In this document: piece by piece, positions 34,489 to 45,113 of the stretch | How positions within the stretch are numbered: position 1 is the stretch's first letter | Layout: every line of letters begins with the position of its first letter | Source: Capillidium heterosporum | Lineage: Eukaryota; Entomophthoromycota; Entomophthoromycetes; Entomophthorales; Capillidiaceae | Length of the DNA stretch: 64,000 nucleotides | Reading direction: 5' to 3' | Assembly (NCBI GenBank): GCA_016630905.1 | Contig: WBMQ01000003.1 | Coordinates: forward strand, 2,852,001-2,916,000 | Made by a program: the position numbers and the translations under genes | The notes under the pieces: generated by a model | Told to the model about the DNA's origin: nothing | Databases searched by the model: none | Seen by the model: only the letters and a program-made list of their open reading frames with translations

Positions 34489-35403
34489 TCAATCAACATC
34501 CAACTCCTCCACCTTCGTTTCTACCTTCTTTCCAACCTTACCTTCAAGCTCCTTAAAGACTTTATCGACTTCAACCAACTCAATCCGCACTATAAAGAAA
34601 ATAACCTCCTCGACAAAATTACCCTCATCATCATAAACTTTACCTTTACATACGTAGTCCAACGGTTGATTATCCCAGAACTTCATGACATTAATCGTTA
34701 TCAAAGGTAGTTTGATACCTCTACTGTTGAAATCAATGTACTCGTTGAAGAAGTCACCTTCAATCAAAGTATCCTTAAATATCTTTATCGAGTCCAACTT
34801 CTCTTTATCTAATAAAGCTTTACGTCGGGTTGCAAAATCTCCTAAAGGAAAATCTAAGCAGGTACAATCTTCCTCTATCTTTTTTGATTGGATGTCTCGA
34901 TTATCTTTGGCTTGATTTGCAAGGGATTCTAAGTCGATAGTCTGGTTGGTTTGAATACTTAATTTGTTGAAGGTGATTAAAACTGGCGAGAAGGCACTGG
35001 GCTTGTCAGAAAATAGATCTAGTTCTAGGCCGGGGTCATACCAGCTGATAAATTTGGTGGCTATTGAGGTGAAGGGAGGTAGTCGTAATTTTTTGTCGAA
35101 TTGGTTGCCGAATACTATGTCACTGCCTTTAAAGTGCAAACCTTTGGGGTGGATGAAATTGCCTTGAAATTCAATGGAGTATTGGTACTTGTTCCCGTCA
35201 AAATAAGAAGAGTTGGGGTTTAAGGTAGATTTAGTATTGGGATCAACTGGTAGCCCGTCGTAGTTAGTTACACGGACTTGAATTAGGCCTTGGAAGTTGG
35301 GATTGGTTACTATGGTGGGTTTTTGGCTGTCGTTGACATAGATAGGTTGAGGGTTATGTTGAGAGCTTACTTCGCATACTTGAAGAATGAAGTTGTCGCG
35401 CAT
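34489..35403 (-). CDS. UPF0590 (DUF1769) family protein, copy 2
   Basis: Intronless 304-codon paralogue of the gene at 31145-32020. It carries the same diagnostic blocks (FKGSDIVFGNQFDKKLRLP; YDPGLELDLFSDKPSAFSPVL; VYDDEGNFVEEVIFF) and adds a 13-residue acidic/basic tail (GKKVETKVEELDVD). The variable linker around residues 165-190 differs most. Its upstream flank ends 280 bp short of the left arm of the kinase inverted repeat. With the decayed regulator just downstream it forms the second half of a duplicated regulator-UPF0590 unit. Function unknown. Confidence 0.85.
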   Translation of the reverse strand: MRDNFILQVCEVSSQHNPQPIYVNDSQKPTIVTNPNFQGLIQVRVTNYDGLPVDPNTKSTLNPNSSYFDGNKYQYSIEFQGNFIHPKGLHFKGSDIVFGNQFDKKLRLPPFTSIATKFISWYDPGLELDLFSDKPSAFSPVLITFNKLSIQTNQTIDLESLANQAKDNRDIQSKKIEEDCTCLDFPLGDFATRRKALLDKEKLDSIKIFKDTLIEGDFFNEYIDFNSRGIKLPLITINVMKFWDNQPLDYVCKGKVYDDEGNFVEEVIFFIVRIELVEVDKVFKELEGKVGKKVETKVEELDVD

Positions 35404-35684
35404 AATTTTTTATTCTTGGCTCTTGGTTCTTAATCTTGATAGAGAGAAAGGTAAGTTGGAAGTAAAAACTTTATGTAGGAAAACTTTAGAGTTTCTTATC
35501 GTTAGTAAAAGTTGGGGAGATCGTACCAATGCTCTAAATTTGGTTGGTAGTTCTAACCAATGGATAGATGGAAGACGTCATTGGATTTGGGAATTTCAAG
35601 CTAATGGATATTGAAATGAAATTATATGAAAATTATACGATCAAGAGTTTATCTGCAATACTACTAACTTGATACCTTCAGTGC
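35404..35684. promoter_or_regulatory. Presumptive promoter of UPF0590 copy 2
   Basis: Short gap between the UPF0590 start and the left end of the inverted repeat. No specific site is recognisable; the assignment rests only on position. Confidence 0.3.
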
Positions 35685-37258
35685 TTAGAAGTTGAACCTG
35701 AGGGAAGCGAAATATATGCATTGAAAGACTTCATATTAAGTATATAGTTGTATAAAAAGTTAAATATTGGATGGTTGAGTTTCCCATCATTTACTATGCT
35801 ATTGGGTTTATAACCAAATGAGCTTAAACTATAGTGTTGAATTGAGAAGCTTAAGTGGATGTATTTAAAGTGCTTGGCGTATTCGAATTCTATAGGTCAC
35901 TGATTACTTAAACATTTGGACTGCTATAAAATCGATAGAAAAGATTCACATAAGAAGCTATGGCACTGTTCTCAAACACACTGCAGCTTAGCCTGGGAAG
36001 TAATTACTCTACATCCGTTGCATTTTCCTAACAGACAATCTCAAACAATATAGTGCTTATAATAAAGAGTGGGATCCATACATAACATGTCAATCTGCCT
36101 CTAGAAAGAAAACTAGCAAGCTAACACTCAGCAATAGATTAAACTTTATAAATTAAAACGTTAGTAAGCATCCAAATCCAACATAGACCCCGACGACATA
36201 ATAGAGGTGCTGCTCGCGTTGGTAGCTGACCCCTGCAGCATTAGTAAGCTGGGTGGAGGTTGTAAATTGGGATGGGAGTTGGTAACCAGACTACTGCTCT
36301 TCTCCGGGCTATTGCTGGCCAAGTTGGCTAAAGATATGGCTTTTGCAAAGGCATTGACCACCTTCAATTTGGCAACCGCTTGCCGCATCAGCTTGGTACT
36401 GTCTCTGTTTCGAATCAGCTTGGGTTGTAGGTCGCAGCTGAGGTGGGAGTGCTCCTTGTCATTGGGTAAATCAGGACAATGCAGATCGGCACTGAACCAT
36501 TCGTGCTGCAAAGTTTGTTTAGCAGTTAAGCGCTGACTAGCTACCGGCTGTAAAAGCTTGCTTATGAGGTCCTTAACTTCTTCGGAAACATCGTCGAAAT
36601 CTTCGTGGAGGAAGGTCAGCTGGGCCAGCTCGATAACTTCAATCAAGGAGTTGATGTCGCTGGATTGGAAGGGTGTATATCCCGACATCAAAAAATACAG
36701 CATGATGCCCAAAGACCACAAATCAACTTCTTTACCGTACCCCTTCCCGATCAATATTTCAGGGGCTGCGTACAGCGGAGTGCCACATGCAGTTGTCAGA
36801 AGTTTGGTACCACTGCCTAATATAGTTGCAAAGCCAAAGTCGGCTATCTTGACTTGGACTTGGGACCATTTTGTCCAGGGCGTCATGAGTAGGACGTTTT
36901 CTGGTTTTATGTCGCGGTGAACTATGTTGTTTGTGTGGAGGTAGTCTAGACCTTGGAGGATTTGGTAAGTTATGGAACGGCCGTCCAATTCGGTGAAGTG
37001 GGGGATGGTGTAGATGGCGTCGAGGAGTTGGCCGCCAAACGCACTATTTATACAAATAAGTTAACCCATTTTTCAACAAAGCTTACAAGTCGGTGACTAT
37101 TACTATTGCTTGGTTGGAGTCGAGGACCTCGTGTAGCTTGATAACATAGTCGTGTTTCAATGTCTTGAGGATTTTGATCTCTCTATAGATGAATTTGGAG
37201 GGCTGTTTGGTTTCTATAAGAAATTTGTTTAGTTTTTGATTGATTGTTAATAAATATA
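35685..37258 (+). repeat. Inverted repeat, left arm (1.57 kb)
   Basis: Reverse complement of 42121-43695. Paired coordinates sum to 79,379 across the kinase exons, and to 79,380 after a one-base T indel in the 3' flank (near 35.99 kb here, 43.38 kb in the other arm). I could spot about five differences: one Ser/Asn codon, one silent change, two substitutions near 35.82 kb and the indel, so identity is above 99%. Outer and inner edges end abruptly with no target-site duplication or terminal motif that I can see. Confidence 0.93.
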
Positions 37259-37280
37259 GTGGCTTACTTGATGAAATCAT
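36161..37280 (-). CDS. N-terminally truncated CaMK-like kinase copy
   Basis: Duplicate of the kinase at 41767-43218, starting inside its intron 1. Exons 36161-37043 and 37088-37213 equivalent to the parent (parental exons 2 and 3) are intact, including HRDIKPEN, DFGFA and the APE motif. The parental first exon with the glycine loop (IGNGTFAVVYKGK) and catalytic lysine (VALKF) is missing. New flanking sequence supplies ATG 37280 and a good donor GTAAGC at 37267; splicing to the inherited acceptor gives M-I-S-S-K then the kinase (340 residues). Leaving the 54-nt intron in is also open. Without the P-loop and lysine it should be inactive as a kinase; it may be a pseudogene or a regulatory decoy. 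Confidence 0.7.
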
Positions 37281-39325
37281 TCCCTTTCACTGGCTTATAG
37301 CGGTATGGAGCTAACATTGCACTAAATATACAACGATTTGGTGCTTGATCCTGAATTGTTTAGAGTAAAGAGGAAGGTATAGGATTTAAGAAGCACTTTA
37401 ACCAAGCTTTAGCTACATTATTATCAGTTATTTTCAGGTAACTATATATAATATCAATATATCGTAAATTAGAGGAATTTTCGTAGATAATATTAAAGAC
37501 ATTTCAATATTTAGGTCTATATGATACTTTGCTTCTTATGCTAAATTTTACTATGTTTATTTCGTTTATACATGTTGATACATTTAAAACACCTATCATA
37601 TATTTAGTTTTAAGCATACTGAACTAACAGCTATGAAAATGATATATCGACTTCACATATAACTCATAATATAATAGGTACACAGTTGACAGCCCAAATT
37701 TGCTAAAGGCATATTGCAGTAGCGCTATAGGTCGATGAATGGAACAGTAGGTTTGCTTCCAGTTCAGCTTTATAATACAATTGAAAGACACAAATCGCCA
37801 TGCTGGATTTAATCTTAGCCATAGCGATTGGAGAGTTGGAGCCTGGTTCATAATATTAGAATAAATCACATCATGTATTATTTGACTGGAAGTAAACTGC
37901 TGTAGGTAGGCTATCATTAGACAGTTGTGATTGGTTTACGCAATGGCCATACTTATATCTACAACTGTAGGCTACATCAACGTAAGCACATAGAGTTGAT
38001 TCTATGTGGGATTCGCTAAGGATAGATTAATTTATGTATAGCATGCCATAAGGTAGATGTAACCTAAATCAACGGATTAAATTAATGTAGCCTTACTAGG
38101 CTACTTATATGAAGTTGAAACTAGATTAAAATATTGAGGTATAGATTATGGATGTATTAGGTATTTAATCAAAATAAGATAAAATAATAGATTATAAACA
38201 AAAAATTTATTAGGCTAGGTTGCTTCCAAGCTGATTAAACCAAAATTTAAAGTTATAGTTAAAGTTTAATGTTAAGAGGTGAGTATCTCCTGCTGGATTG
38301 TCATTCTTTGAACTCAGCCGTATAATAATAAACAGTTGGCATGTAGACAGGAAATAAAAGCAGCAAAGATCGGTAGAGTAGTAGGCCAGTGTAGGGTCAA
38401 TTGGAAAGAGATCACTGCAGAGATAGTCGATGTGTCGATCAAGGAGCTTTCGATGGTGTAACTAAACAAGTAGAGATAGGTCACATATTGCGTCGAGTAG
38501 GAAGTCTAATAGGATCCAAAGAGGTTGCCAGAAGATATGAATAGTAGCAACTAGCTTAAAAAACAGAATAATTATGGAAAATATTAGAAAATGTCAAGGA
38601 AATTTATCTTATGGCTACAACATTTGGATCCAAGGACAAAAAATTTATGCTTTGGTAATAAAGATTTCGAGCTCTTTATATATCCAAACTTTCAAATAAA
38701 TTGGAATAAGAGAGATCTTAAGTTCAATATTTTGGATCAAAGCTATCCAAGCTGTATCTTTTAGTAAATATATGGTGCAACATTTGCATTATGCTGTACT
38801 TATAACTACAATTTGGGATACGAGAAGGCCACATCACCTAAAATCTACCAATCTTTTATAGATGATAAGGATTGTAGCTTGCCCGTAGCTCTATACTATC
38901 ATTTTTAGAAGCTGTCTATGATTTCATATTCAACAGTAGTATAGCATCAAAGTTTCTTGAAATATATTTTGACAAATTATACGAGTGAAGATTTAACTTA
39001 ATTTATAAAATTAAAAGATAAATAGGTGTAGGTTTATTAGAATTTAAAGCATAGGGATTATATATATCTGATAGTCAAGAAACGATTAAACACACCCAAG
39101 CTTTACCAATATATCAGTTGCTGGCACCCTCTGGACCTATTCCAATCGCTAGTATAACTTCAAAGGTTCGAAAGGCTATTAATAAATCCAAAGGAAGAGT
39201 AAGGTCGAGGTGGGAAATATTGGATAGCTAAGATACTGGAACCGATGACCGAAACCTAGGACTCAATTTAATAACCTATGTGTTTAACAAAAAGAACCTG
39301 GGAACTATATGTATTAGTTTGAAAA
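37281..39325. other. Intergenic spacer between repeat arms (left part)
   Basis: AT-rich; nothing recognised. The short minus-strand frame at 37.6-37.9 kb has no family character. Confidence 0.45.
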
Positions 39326-40277
39326 TTATTGCTGCTTATGCTTAGGTATGAAGCTAGTGCAGTGGTTGGCGTAATGTCCATACTTTTCACACTATACAAA
39401 AATTAGTCAATCTAAATTACAGCAAAAGCTTACCTTATAACACATGACCTGCTCCAATTTCTTCATATATCCTTGGCTATGCTCCCGGTTATTATTATTA
39501 TTGAAGTTTTGGTTCTTGTTGTAGGGTTGGAACTGGTTATTTCTATTGTGATGGAAGTTATTCCCATGTTGAAAGTTCTTGTTGTTATTGTGCTCCTTGA
39601 AGAAGTTAGGGGCATGTTTTTCATTATCCGTTTGGACGGCGTCAAACTTTGGGCTTTATAAAAGTTAGTATTTTCCTCCAAAAAATTAAACTTACTGTCC
39701 ATCGCTACATTCAGGGCCTTTGGGGCAAAAGCCAGCTAAATACAAATAGCAGGGCAACTTTCGAATATGTTTGTCTTTACATAGAGGTCCTAACTTACAG
39801 AATCCTTGATTGTAGAATGGGCATTCGGGGATTTTAGTTTCGGGGTCAATATGTAAGTACATGCAGTCGGAGCCATTGGCACATTCACCGTACTCGGAGT
39901 AGAAGTAACATTCGGGCATCTTGCTTAAAGTATATTCGTGTAAAAACTCGCATAGATCTTCCTTCTTACATAGACCGCGTAGCCAATGTTTACATACAAC
40001 CGCTTTTTCGGATCTAATATGCTTGTAAGGGACATTGGATACCGCGTGTACATCGACCTCGTAAATATTGGATACAGATGCCTCCTCGGGCTTTTAAAAA
40101 TAAATATTTAGAATTCTTGTTAAAATATGGCTTACTATTTTGTTTGTTAAGGCCGTAGATATCTAGACCTAAGTTGTCAATAACGTAATCTTCGAAATCG
40201 AACCGAACATCGCTGCTATCGCAGTAAGATGGATCGAATAGCCTTTTGAGTAAAGTGGGCTCTTTCATTGATACCAT
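39326..40277 (-). CDS. YTH1: CPSF30/Yth1 pre-mRNA 3'-end processing factor, frame broken in zinc finger 1
   Basis: RNA-binding subunit of the cleavage and polyadenylation factor that reads the poly(A) signal. Four exons on the minus strand (40136-40277, 39696-40090, 39434-39653, 39326-39391). Five CCCH fingers are visible: CIQYLRGRC-x5-C (finger 1), CKHWLRGLC, CYFYSEYGEC, CPFYNQGFC and CYLYLAGFC. A C-terminal CCHC knuckle, CYKCEKYGHYANHC, spans the last intron. Finger 1 is in the frame of the start codon, but fingers 2-5 are in the +1 frame. Skipping one base between TGT CCC and CAT (about 40,015-40,025) gives CP-x2-H then IRSEKAVVCKHW, exactly the family spacing, and the total becomes 822 nt (273 residues). 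Before the knuckle is an Asn/His-rich linker. Essential in yeasts, so the break needs explaining. Confidence 0.88.
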
Positions 40278-41766
40278 TTGAATTCTTATTATAAACTAAC
40301 TGTGCTGTCTATTGGATATTGGAAATATAAAAAAACCTTGTATAGTTGAGAAAAGTGATATATTTATTGAACTTGCTTCAACTTCTTTTTGCTAGATGAT
40401 GAAAAAGTTTACAATTGAGATAAGCTTGAAATTTATAAGCCACAAACCAAGTCTCAGATTTGTAAACTGAATTGCTAGTGGATAAATTTAAGAACCAATC
40501 CGATAATAATAGCAGCTATAAGACTGATGGAAGTAAAGACAAGACGCGCTTAATATAAAAGAAGGTGCCTACATCGGAATATAATGGAAAGTTTAGGTTA
40601 GTACATATAGCTAGTAAAATACCAACTTGTAAAATAAGCTTATAGTTTTATAGCAATCCAAAATAGACTATATCAAATGCAACTTAATTATTACTGAAAG
40701 CTATTTAGTTTTAAACTATTCAATTCTGATCACTTTAATTATAACTCGAAGTTTATAATAGTCAACTTAACTATATTTGCTTGATTGGCAAATTTTTAAC
40801 TCAGTTGCAAAATCCTTACCAAGTATCAAAATGTATCATAATTCACTCAGCTTTGGCCCACCAACCTGTAGAATTTTTAAACTACGATACTCATAAATGC
40901 ACTTGAAGCCTACAGTACCATATCTTAGCTGATAAACTAGTACTATCCTACATTTCAAGGCTGAATGAATTACAAAAAGTCACTTGAGTAGACAGTTACT
41001 AAACACATTTCTTTATAAGATCGCTACATTACCTATAGGTAGTTAGATCAAAATATAGCTGAACTTGCTTTCTCATCAAAGCTTTCCTACCTTCAAGTTC
41101 ATTTCAATTTGCTGCCAACAACGAAAACTATAGTAAATTCATGTATATCACTTTTTATAAATCTATGTAATATATGTAGTTGATCTTAGGTAGTTTTGTA
41201 CAGTGCATATTTATAATCAACTCTCTATCGTACGTTATCAGGTTTTTGATCAGCAAAGTTGATTTTTAGGTCGTGCATCCACCCAAATTGTAAACTTGGA
41301 TAAAGGTCTCTGTTCCAATACCAAGAACAAAGGAAAGCTAAATTCATTCCAAGTCAAATATGGCTTTATTACTAAGCGGTCAAATGACTACGGGAAAATA
41401 TGTTTCTTAGAGTAACCAAAGGATAATGCAGGCACTTTTACCCTGCTTCCAACTTTTGCAGTTTCCTTGAACTATATCCAACCACTATACAAGGCCACTA
41501 TATTTAATTGGCTAACCAAAAGTATACTTCCAAACGGCAGTTCACAGCATCGGATATAGCAACATTTAATTCTAGACATATATTAGGAGAAACTTATATA
41601 ACCGAATAATAAGTCATTCCTGTAATGTGATAAAGTAAATTTAAATACTTGCCAGAGAATTGATATTCGACCCACCACCATCTCAAAAGTACACCTTTCT
41701 TAACTTTAATTTCAACTACCAACCTTACACCCATCAAAAAGTCAACTTTATCGACTTTGAGTCAAC
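40278..41766. other. Intergenic spacer between repeat arms (right part)
   Basis: AT-rich. Promoters of YTH1 (left) and the full-length kinase (right). No gene seen. Confidence 0.45.
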
Positions 41767-43218
41767 ATGCTCTCAGCTCAAAAACTTGTTGTTAGGTTGT
41801 ATAAGACCCAGCTGTTCCAATGACTCTAAACCTAAGCCCACTGTCCAAAAGGAAAACCCACCTATATCAACAACGAGTGTCCTAGCCAACCCAACCAAAT
41901 CCATAAACTCCACTAATGAAAAAGTATTCGAATCGCTAACTAGCTCCAAATCAAAGTCCAAAAAATTTGACAAAGGGCTGAAGAAAGTACTCAAGAACTA
42001 CCAAGTGGAAAAGAGATCTATAGGCAACGGTACTTTCGCCGTTGTCTATAAAGGAAAACGCATAAACGACAACCAGACAGTTGCATTAAAGTTTATTAAC
42101 AAATTGGTACTGGATGGTAATATATTTATTAACAATCAATCAAAAACTAAACAAATTTCTTATAGAAACCAAACAGCCCTCCAAATTCATCTATAGAGAG
42201 ATCAAAATCCTCAAGACATTGAAGCACGACTATGTTATCAAGCTACACGAGGTCCTCGACTCCAACCAAGCAATAGTAATAGTCACCGACTTGTAAGCTT
42301 TGTTGAAAAATGGGTTAACTTATTTGTATAAATAGTGCGTTTGGCGGCCAACTCCTCGACGCCATCTACACCATCCCCCACTTCACCGAATTGGACGGCC
42401 GTTCCATAACTTACCAAATCCTCCAAGGTCTAGACTACCTCCACACAAACAACATAGTTCACCGCGACATAAAACCAGAAAACGTCCTACTCATGACGCC
42501 CTGGACAAAATGGTCCCAAGTCCAAGTCAAGATAGCCGACTTTGGCTTTGCAACTATATTAGGCAGTGGTACCAAACTTCTGACAACTGCATGTGGCACT
42601 CCGCTGTACGCAGCCCCTGAAATATTGATCGGGAAGGGGTACGGTAAAGAAGTTGATTTGTGGTCTTTGGGCATCATGCTGTATTTTTTGATGTCGGGAT
42701 ATACACCCTTCCAATCCAGCGACATCAACTCCTTGATTGAAGTTATCGAGCTGGCCCAGCTGACCTTCCTCCACGAAGATTTCGACGATGTTTCCGAAGA
42801 AGTTAAGGACCTCATAAGCAAGCTTTTACAGCCGGTAGCTAGTCAGCGCTTAACTGCTAAACAAACTTTGCAGCACGAATGGTTCAGTGCCGATCTGCAT
42901 TGTCCTGATTTACCCAATGACAAGGAGCACTCCCACCTCAGCTGCGACCTACAACCCAAGCTGATTCGAAACAGAGACAGTACCAAGCTGATGCGGCAAG
43001 CGGTTGCCAAGTTGAAGGTGGTCAATGCCTTTGCCAAAGCCATATCTTTAGCCAACTTGGCCAACAATAGCCCGGAGAAGAGCAGTAGTCTGGTTACCAA
43101 CTCCCATCCCAATTTACAACCTCCACCCAGCTTACTAATGCTGCAGGGGTCAGCTACCAACGCGAGCAGCACCTCTATTATGTCGTCGGGGTCTATGTTG
43201 GATTTGGATGCTTACTAA
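41767..43218 (+). CDS. CaMK-like serine/threonine protein kinase
   Basis: Complete kinase domain over three exons (to 42116, 42166-42292, 42336-43218). Motifs in order: glycine loop IGNGTFAVVYKGK, catalytic lysine in VALKF, HRDIKPEN catalytic loop, DFGFA, GTPLYAAPEIL and DLWSLGIMLY. An insertion TPWTKWSQVQ before the DFG strand recalls fungal CaMK/Chk2-like enzymes. The tail (about 100 residues) has a basic helix (LMRQAVAKLKVVNAF) and a Ser/Asn-rich end. The N-terminus is uncertain: the coding frame is open from about 41,650 but has no ATG. The nearest ATG, 41767, is in the other frame and would need either a 46-nt intron (GTTAGG to AAG, about 41791-41836) or a +1 step. Most of exons 2 and 3 lies in the right repeat arm. 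Substrate unknown. Confidence 0.83.
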
Positions 43219-43695
43219 CGTTTTAATTTATAAAGTTTAATCTATTGCTGAGTGTTAGCTTGCTAGTTTTCTTTCTAGAGGCAGATTGACATGTTATGTA
43301 TGGATCCCACTCTTTATTATAAGCACTATATTGTTTGAGATTGTCTGTTAGGAAAATGCAACGGATGTAGAGTAATTACTTTCCCAGGCTAAGCTGCAGT
43401 GTGTTTGAGAACAGTGCCATAGCTTCTTATGTGAATCTTTTCTATCGATTTTATAGCAGTCCAAATGTTTAAGTAATCAGTGACCTATAGAATTCGAATA
43501 CGCCAAGCACTTTAAATACATCCACTTAAGCTTCTCAATTCAACACTATAGTTTAAGCCCGTTTGGTTATAAACCCAATAGCATAGTAAATGATGGGAAA
43601 CTCAACCATCCAATATTTAACTTTTTATACAACTATATACTTAATATGAAGTCTTTCAATGCATATATTTCGCTTCCCTCAGGTTCAACTTCTAA
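42121..43695 (-). repeat. Inverted repeat, right arm (1.57 kb)
   Basis: Partner of 35685-37258. It begins four bases into intron 1 of the full kinase and ends about 480 bp past its stop, so the copied segment is most of intron 1, exons 2-3 and the 3' flank. This arm is the likely source because only here is the kinase whole. The spacer between arms is 4,862 bp. Confidence 0.93.
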
Positions 43696-44361
43696 TTCAA
43701 GGTTCCACAACCTTCATTTCATTCTCATTTTTGAGATGAGTAATTTGAAGTTGCCAAAAGTTTATAGATTTCATACCATTTCATTGGATGAATAGTTGTT
43801 GATGGGGATGAGGCCCAAAAGCTATAGAAAAAGTTGAGATGGGCTAGTAGTATTCAACTTGATAGGTCTACCAACGTTTCTGAATACTAACAGTTCATTA
43901 ATAGAACTTCCTTCTAATAAAAAACTATTGGTTTCTCATATATTTCAAAATACTTATCGATTTTTTATACTAAAATCTCAATCCTAATCTGTAGACTAAA
44001 ATACAATTTATAACCAATAAGATTTACTTTCTATCCCCTTTCAGTAAACCTATGATGTATCTCACCAAAAGATGGTAAGTAGAGGGTGCACCACCATCTA
44101 CACCTAAAAGACCTATTTTTTGCCAGTTTGTTACCTGAAGCAGTAGTGGTATGCTCAGAATGGAGAAGGAAGGCGAATCGAAGTTTACCAATAGCAAGGA
44201 GTTCGACGTAGACTCAAGTCATAACCACCCAAGTAGTTCCGACCCCCGTAATAATTTTAACGCCTCCAGCAAAAACAGTGCTTCACCAGTACCATCAATT
44301 TACAATTTATTTTTTCGTTAATAAGTTCTACGTAGCCTTTAGGTACAGCTAACCATACCTC
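43696..44361. other. Region upstream of LSM12, possible 5' exon
   Basis: Mostly AT-rich. At 44152-44290 a clean frame (MLRMEKEGESKF .. NPSSSDP-like Ser/Asn-rich) ends near possible donors, and an acceptor-like CTTTAG lies at about 44340. It could be an upstream exon of LSM12, but phase only fits with the weak donor GTGCTT. Confidence 0.3.
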
Positions 44362-45113
44362 ATGCTGGATCCTGGACCTGGAAGTTAAAGTTATAACCAT
44401 TCAAGGTAGGGAGCTGACTGGGCAGGTCTATACTTACGATTCTATTGCCAACATCCTTATCCTCAAAGTACTTTATTTTTAATTATTTATAAAATAATTT
44501 CTAAATTTCATTTTTAGAACTTGGCCAAATCAAGTACAGACCTCAAGAAGCTGTACAATTTTACTATAGTCAAAGTCAGCAGCATCAAGTCCATAGTTCC
44601 AATTAATAGGGATAGCCTCAAGGCCAACATGAACCGCATCTTACATCTACCAATTGAACACGTTATGTTAGCTATGGAACCTACCCCTCGTCCCGTTAAC
44701 TTGGAAGCACTTATGTACCGTGAACAAATGTTGGTCAAAGAGGCTAGAGAAACACGACTTAACACCAACAACTTGGCACCCAACAACGGCCAAGCTATCT
44801 TCCAAGCGTTGAAGAAACAGTAATTTTTATAGTTTGTATTTAGGCTAATTGGGATAGGTATCCTTGTAAATGGAACAAGAATGACATTGTTGTATTTGAT
44901 GAAGTTGTTATCCATCCCCCTTATACCCCAGAAAGCTGTGTGGCTTTGCAGCCCCAGTTCGATAAGACTTTGGATCGTATGAAAAAAACGGTAAATTTTT
45001 TGCCTTTTCATTTCTTTACATAGATAAATCTAACTATCTGTGTGTAGGTGGAGTCGATCTCAAGGAAATTGGCTATGAACGGGAAGGGGTCCTCCTCACC
45101 CAAAGTAGTTTGA
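44362..45113 (+). CDS. LSM12: LSM12-like RNA-binding protein
   Basis: LSM12 proteins pair an N-terminal Lsm fold with an anticodon-binding-like AD domain and associate with ataxin-2/Pbp1 in translation and stress-granule control. Exons: to 44467, 44518-44819, 44858-44990, 45048-45113. The Lsm part reads VITIQGRELTGQVYTYDS with ILILKN. The AD domain holds NKNDIVVFDEVVIHPPY and ends LDRMKKTVESI. Intron 2 is 38 nt and uses the second AG (GGGATAG); the first would be too short and out of phase. The frame of exon 1 has no ATG; ATG 44362 (M-L-D-P-G-P) is one frame off and a +1 step after CCT G gives a natural start M-L-D-P-G-P-E-V-K-V and 201 residues, near the human 195. An upstream exon is the alternative. 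Confidence 0.8.

Noticed and set aside
39940-40090. YTH1 model that drops finger 1 by reading the +1 frame from the acceptor
   Set aside because: It would join exon 1 out of phase and discard a perfectly spaced C-x7-C-x5-C motif; the single-base step explains more.
42459-43172. Long antisense ORFs over the kinase copies
   Set aside because: They mirror each other only because of the inverted repeat and follow the codon structure of the sense gene.
44820-44843. 24-nt intron in LSM12 ending at the first AG
   Set aside because: Too short, and it gives the wrong frame; the next AG yields a 38-nt intron and restores the AD-domain frame.
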